Positions 60,779 to 64,000 of a stretch of DNA of 64,000 nucleotides are shown one piece after another; the stretch's first letter is position 1; every line of letters starts with the position of its first letter. The translations under genes and the position numbers were made by a program. The DNA is taken from contig NZ_LN852694.1 of the NCBI RefSeq assembly GCF_001244545.1, forward strand, positions 775,747 through 839,746, written 5' to 3'. This DNA comes from Candidatus Stoquefichus sp. SB1. Its GTDB lineage: Bacteria; Bacillota_I; Bacilli_A; Erysipelotrichales; Coprobacillaceae. The notes under the pieces are model-generated. The model saw only the letters and a program-made list of their open reading frames with translations. It made no database searches and was not told where the DNA came from.

Positions 60779-62401
60779 ATGAAAACACTGATTACGACTT
60801 TAAATTCAAAATTTATTCATACATCTTTATCATTACGATTATTATATGTAGCAAGCTATAAAGATTTTGATATTGATTTTAAAGAATATACTATTAAAGA
60901 TTCTTTAGAACATATTGTTTCAGATATTCTTTCTATGAATATTCAGATTTTGGCTTTTTCCTGTTATATTTGGAATATTGAATATATCCAAAAATTATGT
61001 CAAATGATAAAAAAACAAAAACCTGAAATGATTATTATTTTAGGTGGTCCAGAAGTCACTTATGAACCACAATATTTTTTAGAAACGACAGATATTGACT
61101 ATGTAATTAGTGGAGAAGGGGAAAAGGTTTTTCCAATGCTGTTAAAGGCAATTGAAAATCATGAAACAGTGGATATTCCAGGTGTGAGTTATCATCAGCA
61201 TATTTCATCAATCATTGCAACTGTTGATTTAGCATATGTGGAAAGTTTAGATTCACCCTATAATCTTCAACAAGATCAAAAGAATATGTCAAAACGTATT
61301 TTGTATTTTGAATCAAGTCGAGGATGTCCTTTTCAGTGTCAGTATTGCTTATCATCATTGGAACAGGGACTGAGATTTTTTAGTGAAGATTATTTAAAAA
61401 AGCAACTTGATATCATTTGTCATAGTGGAGCGAAAACAATTAAATTCTTAGATCGTAGTTTTAATGCAAATGCAAAACATGCAATCATGATATTAGATTA
61501 TATTTTTAAGAATCATCAGCCTGGGCAACAGTTTCAATTTGAAATTAATGCTGATGTGCTTAACCAGAATATTATTGATTTTATTAAAATGCATGCACCT
61601 GAAGGTTTACTCAGATTTGAAGTCGGCATTCAATCAACTTATGAACCAACCAATCAAGCGGTTAAACGTATTCAAAACTTTGAACGATTAAGTGAAGTGG
61701 TTCAACAGCTCATGGCAGATGGAAAATGTGATTTACACTTAGATTTAATTGCTGGACTTCCTTATGAATCTTTTGAACGTTTTGCAAAGTCGTTTGATGA
61801 TGTTTTTGCATTTCGAGCAAAAGAATTACAACTTGGTTTTTTAAAACTATTACGTGGTACATCTTTAAGAAATGATGCTTTAGAGTATGGTTATCAATAT
61901 CAAAATGAACCACCTTATGAAATGATTGAAAATCATTGGTTATCACAAACTGATGTCATGAAAATTCATATGGCTGAGGATATGCTTGAAAAATATTGGA
62001 ATAGTGGTCGATTTGTGAGAACTATGAATGCTATTATGGACCATCAATCCTCAGCATTTGATTTTTTCTATCAGTTAGCTTGTTTTTATCAACAACAGCA
62101 TTATAAAAAAATAGGCTATCAATTAGATGAATTATTTATGTATTTAGATTCTTATTTAGGTACAAAATATCATGATCTTTTAATTCAGGATTATTTATGT
62201 CAATTTAAAGTCAAACCAAAAAGATGGTATCAGCCAACCCTATCTCCTCAACAAAGAAAACTTGTTATCAGATATTTAGTTGATCAATATCATCTTTCAC
62301 AAGAAACACTCTTTAGATATGCTCTTGTTGAGAAACTTCAGCAAGGTTATCTGGTTGTGATTTATAAAGACTATCAATGTACGATGGATATTTATAAATA
62401 A
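60779..62401 (+). CDS. B12-binding-domain radical SAM protein (DUF4080)
   Basis: A 540-residue radical SAM enzyme. Residues 1-130 look like a cobalamin-binding-type Rossmann domain (IIILGGPEVTYEPQ), though the histidine motif DxHxxG is not evident. The [4Fe-4S] motif is RGCPFQCQYC near residue 181 (Cys-x3-Cys-x2-Cys), and a DUF4080 domain forms the C-terminus. Its substrate is unknown; family members modify RNA, lipids or tetrapyrroles. A strong AGGAGG precedes ATG 60779. Its last 89 bases overlap the convergent gene on the other strand. Confidence 0.88.
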   Translation: MKTLITTLNSKFIHTSLSLRLLYVASYKDFDIDFKEYTIKDSLEHIVSDILSMNIQILAFSCYIWNIEYIQKLCQMIKKQKPEMIIILGGPEVTYEPQYFLETTDIDYVISGEGEKVFPMLLKAIENHETVDIPGVSYHQHISSIIATVDLAYVESLDSPYNLQQDQKNMSKRILYFESSRGCPFQCQYCLSSLEQGLRFFSEDYLKKQLDIICHSGAKTIKFLDRSFNANAKHAIMILDYIFKNHQPGQQFQFEINADVLNQNIIDFIKMHAPEGLLRFEVGIQSTYEPTNQAVKRIQNFERLSEVVQQLMADGKCDLHLDLIAGLPYESFERFAKSFDDVFAFRAKELQLGFLKLLRGTSLRNDALEYGYQYQNEPPYEMIENHWLSQTDVMKIHMAEDMLEKYWNSGRFVRTMNAIMDHQSSAFDFFYQLACFYQQQHYKKIGYQLDELFMYLDSYLGTKYHDLLIQDYLCQFKVKPKRWYQPTLSPQQRKLVIRYLVDQYHLSQETLFRYALVEKLQQGYLVVIYKDYQCTMDIYK

Positions 62402-62879
62402 TGTAGGTCATCAGCAGACCTGCCAGAAAAGAAAAAATCATATCCTGCATGGTATCATGAACACCTGTTGTATAATGACGAGAAGCATCATAATTAAACA
62501 ATAGTAAACCAGAATATTCAAAAACTTCCCATAAAAAAGCAATGGCTGTTTCTACACAATTTAACATTACATATAAAAGTTTTGGAAGTTGAGTCAATGG
62601 TTTTAAAAGAATGTAAGCAATAATGACAAAAATACATCCTGATAGAAAATGCATGATTTTATCATAGTAGGGTAGATTATAAAAACCACAGGTTGAACCA
62701 AGAACTTGAGTCAAATAAATATATAAAATATATTCATTGCGATATAGTGTTTCTTTGATAAAATAAAGTGGAACTAAAAGGATAATGGAAACCAATAGGT
62801 TATACTGAAAATGAAACCAAAGAGTGAAAAGTAAAGTTGTTATATAGATTGTTAATAAAATTTTATATAGTTTTTTCAT
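62313..62879 (-). CDS. DUF2238-like membrane protein
   Basis: A 188-residue protein with five or six hydrophobic helices. The pattern YYDKIMHFLSGCIFVI, FLWEVFEYSG and HDTMQDMIFSFLAGLL matches DUF2238 (E. coli YjdF) inner-membrane proteins, with conserved His, Glu and Asp in membrane-facing positions. Function is unknown. ATG 62877-62879 is chosen; an upstream ATG at 62915 would add twelve residues, and neither has a clear ribosome binding site. The gene converges on the radical SAM gene with 89 bases of overlap. Confidence 0.72.
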   Translation of the reverse strand: MKKLYKILLTIYITTLLFTLWFHFQYNLLVSIILLVPLYFIKETLYRNEYILYIYLTQVLGSTCGFYNLPYYDKIMHFLSGCIFVIIAYILLKPLTQLPKLLYVMLNCVETAIAFLWEVFEYSGLLLFNYDASRHYTTGVHDTMQDMIFSFLAGLLMTYIIYKYPSYIDSLYKSQPDNLAEVSQQEHI

Positions 62880-62931
62880 ATTTATATTATAGAAAATAAT
62901 AAGATAAATATTCATAAAGGAGTTGAAAAAA

Positions 62932-63456
62932 ATGCTATCGATGGTTGAATATGTTCATCAGCGAATTTTAACTTATCCATCAAATTTGATAGGTGTTGAT
63001 TTTACGATGGGAAATGGACATGATACTGCATTTTTACAAGAACATTGTCGAGAAGTTTATGCTTTTGATATCCAACAAGTTGCCATTGACAATACAAAGA
63101 AAAGATTAAAATTTGTAAAGCCTGTTCATCTTATATGTGATGGACATGAACATATGTCTTTATATTTGTCGTCTTTTGATATTGGTATTTTTAATTTGGG
63201 ATATTTACCTTTAGGTGATCATCAAGTGACAACGTCATTAGAGACAACAATACCAGCTATTAAGGAAGCAATTGAAAAAGTTCAGTATGTTTTATTTATT
63301 GTTGTTTATCCAGGACATGATGAAGGGAAAAAAGAAAGTTTATTCATTGATGAATATGTTCAGCATTTAGATGCTCATCAGTATCATGTATCATCGTATC
63401 GCATGCTTAATAAAAATTGTGCTCCATATGTGATTGAGATTGAGAAGAAAAAATAA
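62932..63456 (+). CDS. Class I SAM methyltransferase, YtqB/MnmM-like
   Basis: A 174-residue methyltransferase of the rRNA_methylase (PF06962) family to which B. subtilis YtqB belongs. Motif I is VDFTMGNGHDTAFL, motif II is AFDIQQ, and the family-typical NLGYLPLGDH occupies the catalytic motif IV position. YtqB has been identified as MnmM, which methylates 5-aminomethyl-2-thiouridine in the tRNA wobble position, so the same role is likely. AAGGAG lies ten bases ahead of ATG 62932; the upstream TTG is less likely. Confidence 0.87.
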   Translation: MLSMVEYVHQRILTYPSNLIGVDFTMGNGHDTAFLQEHCREVYAFDIQQVAIDNTKKRLKFVKPVHLICDGHEHMSLYLSSFDIGIFNLGYLPLGDHQVTTSLETTIPAIKEAIEKVQYVLFIVVYPGHDEGKKESLFIDEYVQHLDAHQYHVSSYRMLNKNCAPYVIEIEKKK

Positions 63457-63464
63457 TTTTCATT

Positions 63465-63495
63465 TGAATAAAGAGAGCAAGGTTGTTGCAAAATA
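63465..63495 (+). promoter_or_regulatory. σG/σF-like sporulation promoter of the SASP gene
   Basis: TGAATA (63465-63470), 18-base spacer, CAAAATA (63489-63495) resembles the forespore consensus (GNATR, 17-18 bases, CATNNTA). It lies about 20 bases before the SASP start codon, as expected for a late forespore gene. Confidence 0.55.
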
Positions 63496-63515
63496 ATCTT
63501 GAAAGAGGTGAAAAT

Positions 63516-63713
63516 GTGAGTTCTCATTCAAAACGTTTGTTAGTACCTCAAGCTAAAGATGGTATTGATGAAATGAAGTATGAAATAGCTAATGGAGTCG
63601 ATCATCAGGGAAGATGTTTAGCAGATGTTGCTGGTTCTATTGGTGGCGAAATAACAAAGCAATTAGTAACATTAGGTGAAATGCAATTGAAAAATCAAAG
63701 ACCAAAAAAATAA
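63516..63713 (+). CDS. Alpha/beta-type small acid-soluble spore protein
   Basis: A 65-residue DNA-binding spore protein. Signature segments are LLVPQAKDGIDEMKYEIANG, containing the GPR protease cleavage region MKYEIA, and GSIGGEITKQLV near the C-terminus. These proteins coat spore DNA and protect it from UV and heat. Translation should start at GTG 63516 after GAAAGAGGTG; the TTG at 63483 would add residues overlapping the promoter. It shows the organism can sporulate or descends from spore formers. Confidence 0.92.
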   Translation: MSSHSKRLLVPQAKDGIDEMKYEIANGVDHQGRCLADVAGSIGGEITKQLVTLGEMQLKNQRPKK

Positions 63714-63735
63714 AACAGGGAGAATCCCTGTTTTA
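63711..63735. terminator. Bidirectional terminator
   Basis: AAAACAGGGA / TCCCTGTTTT with a GAA loop, flanked by A and T runs, between the SASP gene and the convergent gene at the right edge. Confidence 0.85.
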
Positions 63736-64000
63736 GCATAATGTATATTTAAAATCTTCTTTTTCTACAGAGTAGATTAAATCTTCAGGTGCATCTTTAC
63801 AGAAGTGGAAAAGTTGACCATCTTCAATTTTTCCATTCCAAGTTGCAACAACAATAATATCTTCACTGAGTTCTTTTAAGAAAGCAAGCAAATCAATTTG
63901 ACTGTTTTTAGCATAAAGAATTTTTTTATTATCAAGCAATAAAACTTTTTGATGATATGTTGATAGGAAATTTTTCATTTCATGCATGAGTTGTTCGCTT
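63733..64000 (-). CDS. Hypothetical protein, possibly cut at the right edge
   Basis: At least 84 residues from ATG 63985-63987 down to the stop at 63733. The frame stays open to the window edge (four more codons), so the true start may lie outside. The sequence (KVLLLDNKKILYAKNSQIDLLAFLKEL, VVATWNGKIEDG) looks like a small cytoplasmic alpha/beta protein; no family is recognised. Confidence 0.6.
   Translation of the reverse strand, partial: SEQLMHEMKNFLSTYHQKVLLLDNKKILYAKNSQIDLLAFLKELSEDIIVVATWNGKIEDGQLFHFCKDAPEDLIYSVEKEDFKYTLC

Overview
The window is AT-rich DNA from a Gram-positive, anaerobic, spore-forming bacterium of the Bacillota. The pointers are strong GGAGG ribosome binding sites, σA-type promoters, a lysine riboswitch, a PTS enzyme II, RpiR regulators, desulfoferrodoxins, FeoAB, a VanY carboxypeptidase and an α/β-type small acid-soluble spore protein. 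Gene content and codon usage would suit gut Erysipelotrichia (Coprobacillus/Catenibacterium-like). That placement is an inference; no rRNA or tRNA gene is present to settle it.

Layout. 0-9.2 kb: one tightly coupled nine-gene operon holding a P-loop NTPase, a FecCD-type metal/oxyanion ABC importer, an NCS2 xanthine permease, a three-subunit molybdenum hydroxylase (FAD, 2x[2Fe-2S], Mo) and a MocA-like cofactor enzyme. 9.4-13 kb: class I ribonucleotide reductase nrdA-nrdB. 13-16 kb: feoA-feoB divergent from a DtxR/MntR-type regulator, with a palindrome between them. 16-19 kb: small accessory genes and a decayed acetyltransferase. 19-23.9 kb: lysine riboswitch with an NhaC-family transporter, a DnaQ-like exonuclease, a lipoprotein, lrgAB and a YhhN protein.

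23.9-25.3 kb: a CRISPR array without cas genes, made of 15 identical-type 30-nt repeats, then two 29-nt repeats of a different sequence and one possible further relic. 25.3-29.1 kb: L-lactate dehydrogenase, a YcxB-like protein, a dicarboxylate/amino acid symporter and an RmlD-like reductase. 29.1-33.2 kb: an accessory, probably defence-related stretch with a restriction controller-type (C) protein behind a canonical-looking C-box, an HNH endonuclease without a methyltransferase, eroded DNA, a frameshifted methyltransferase and a macro-domain gene.

33.2-43.7 kb: two superoxide reductases flanking a rhodanese lipoprotein, xpt, aspartokinase, a membrane protein/LytTR/DUF3021-like signalling module, a 2-hydroxyacid dehydrogenase, and copA (with a CopZ-like domain fused to its C-terminus) followed by csoR. 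43.7-52.8 kb: a RelBE-like toxin-antitoxin pair, cytoplasmic α-amylase, EamA and MATE transporters, a YtrA-type regulator with its ABC transporter, yjdF behind a structured leader that is probably a yjdF-class riboswitch, and an ABC-F ATPase. 52.9-59 kb (minus strand): an α-glucoside PTS/glycosidase/HAD phosphatase operon next to two RpiR regulators. 59-64 kb: VanY, a B12-binding radical SAM protein, a membrane protein, an MnmM/YtqB-like methyltransferase, SASP, and a gene cut by the window edge.

The best candidates for something new are: the C-protein/C-box controlled HNH nuclease with no methyltransferase, the two-repeat-type orphan CRISPR array, the Mo-hydroxylase operon with its own FecCD importer and NTPase, the CopA-CopZ fusion with a potential internal start, and the membrane/LytTR module.
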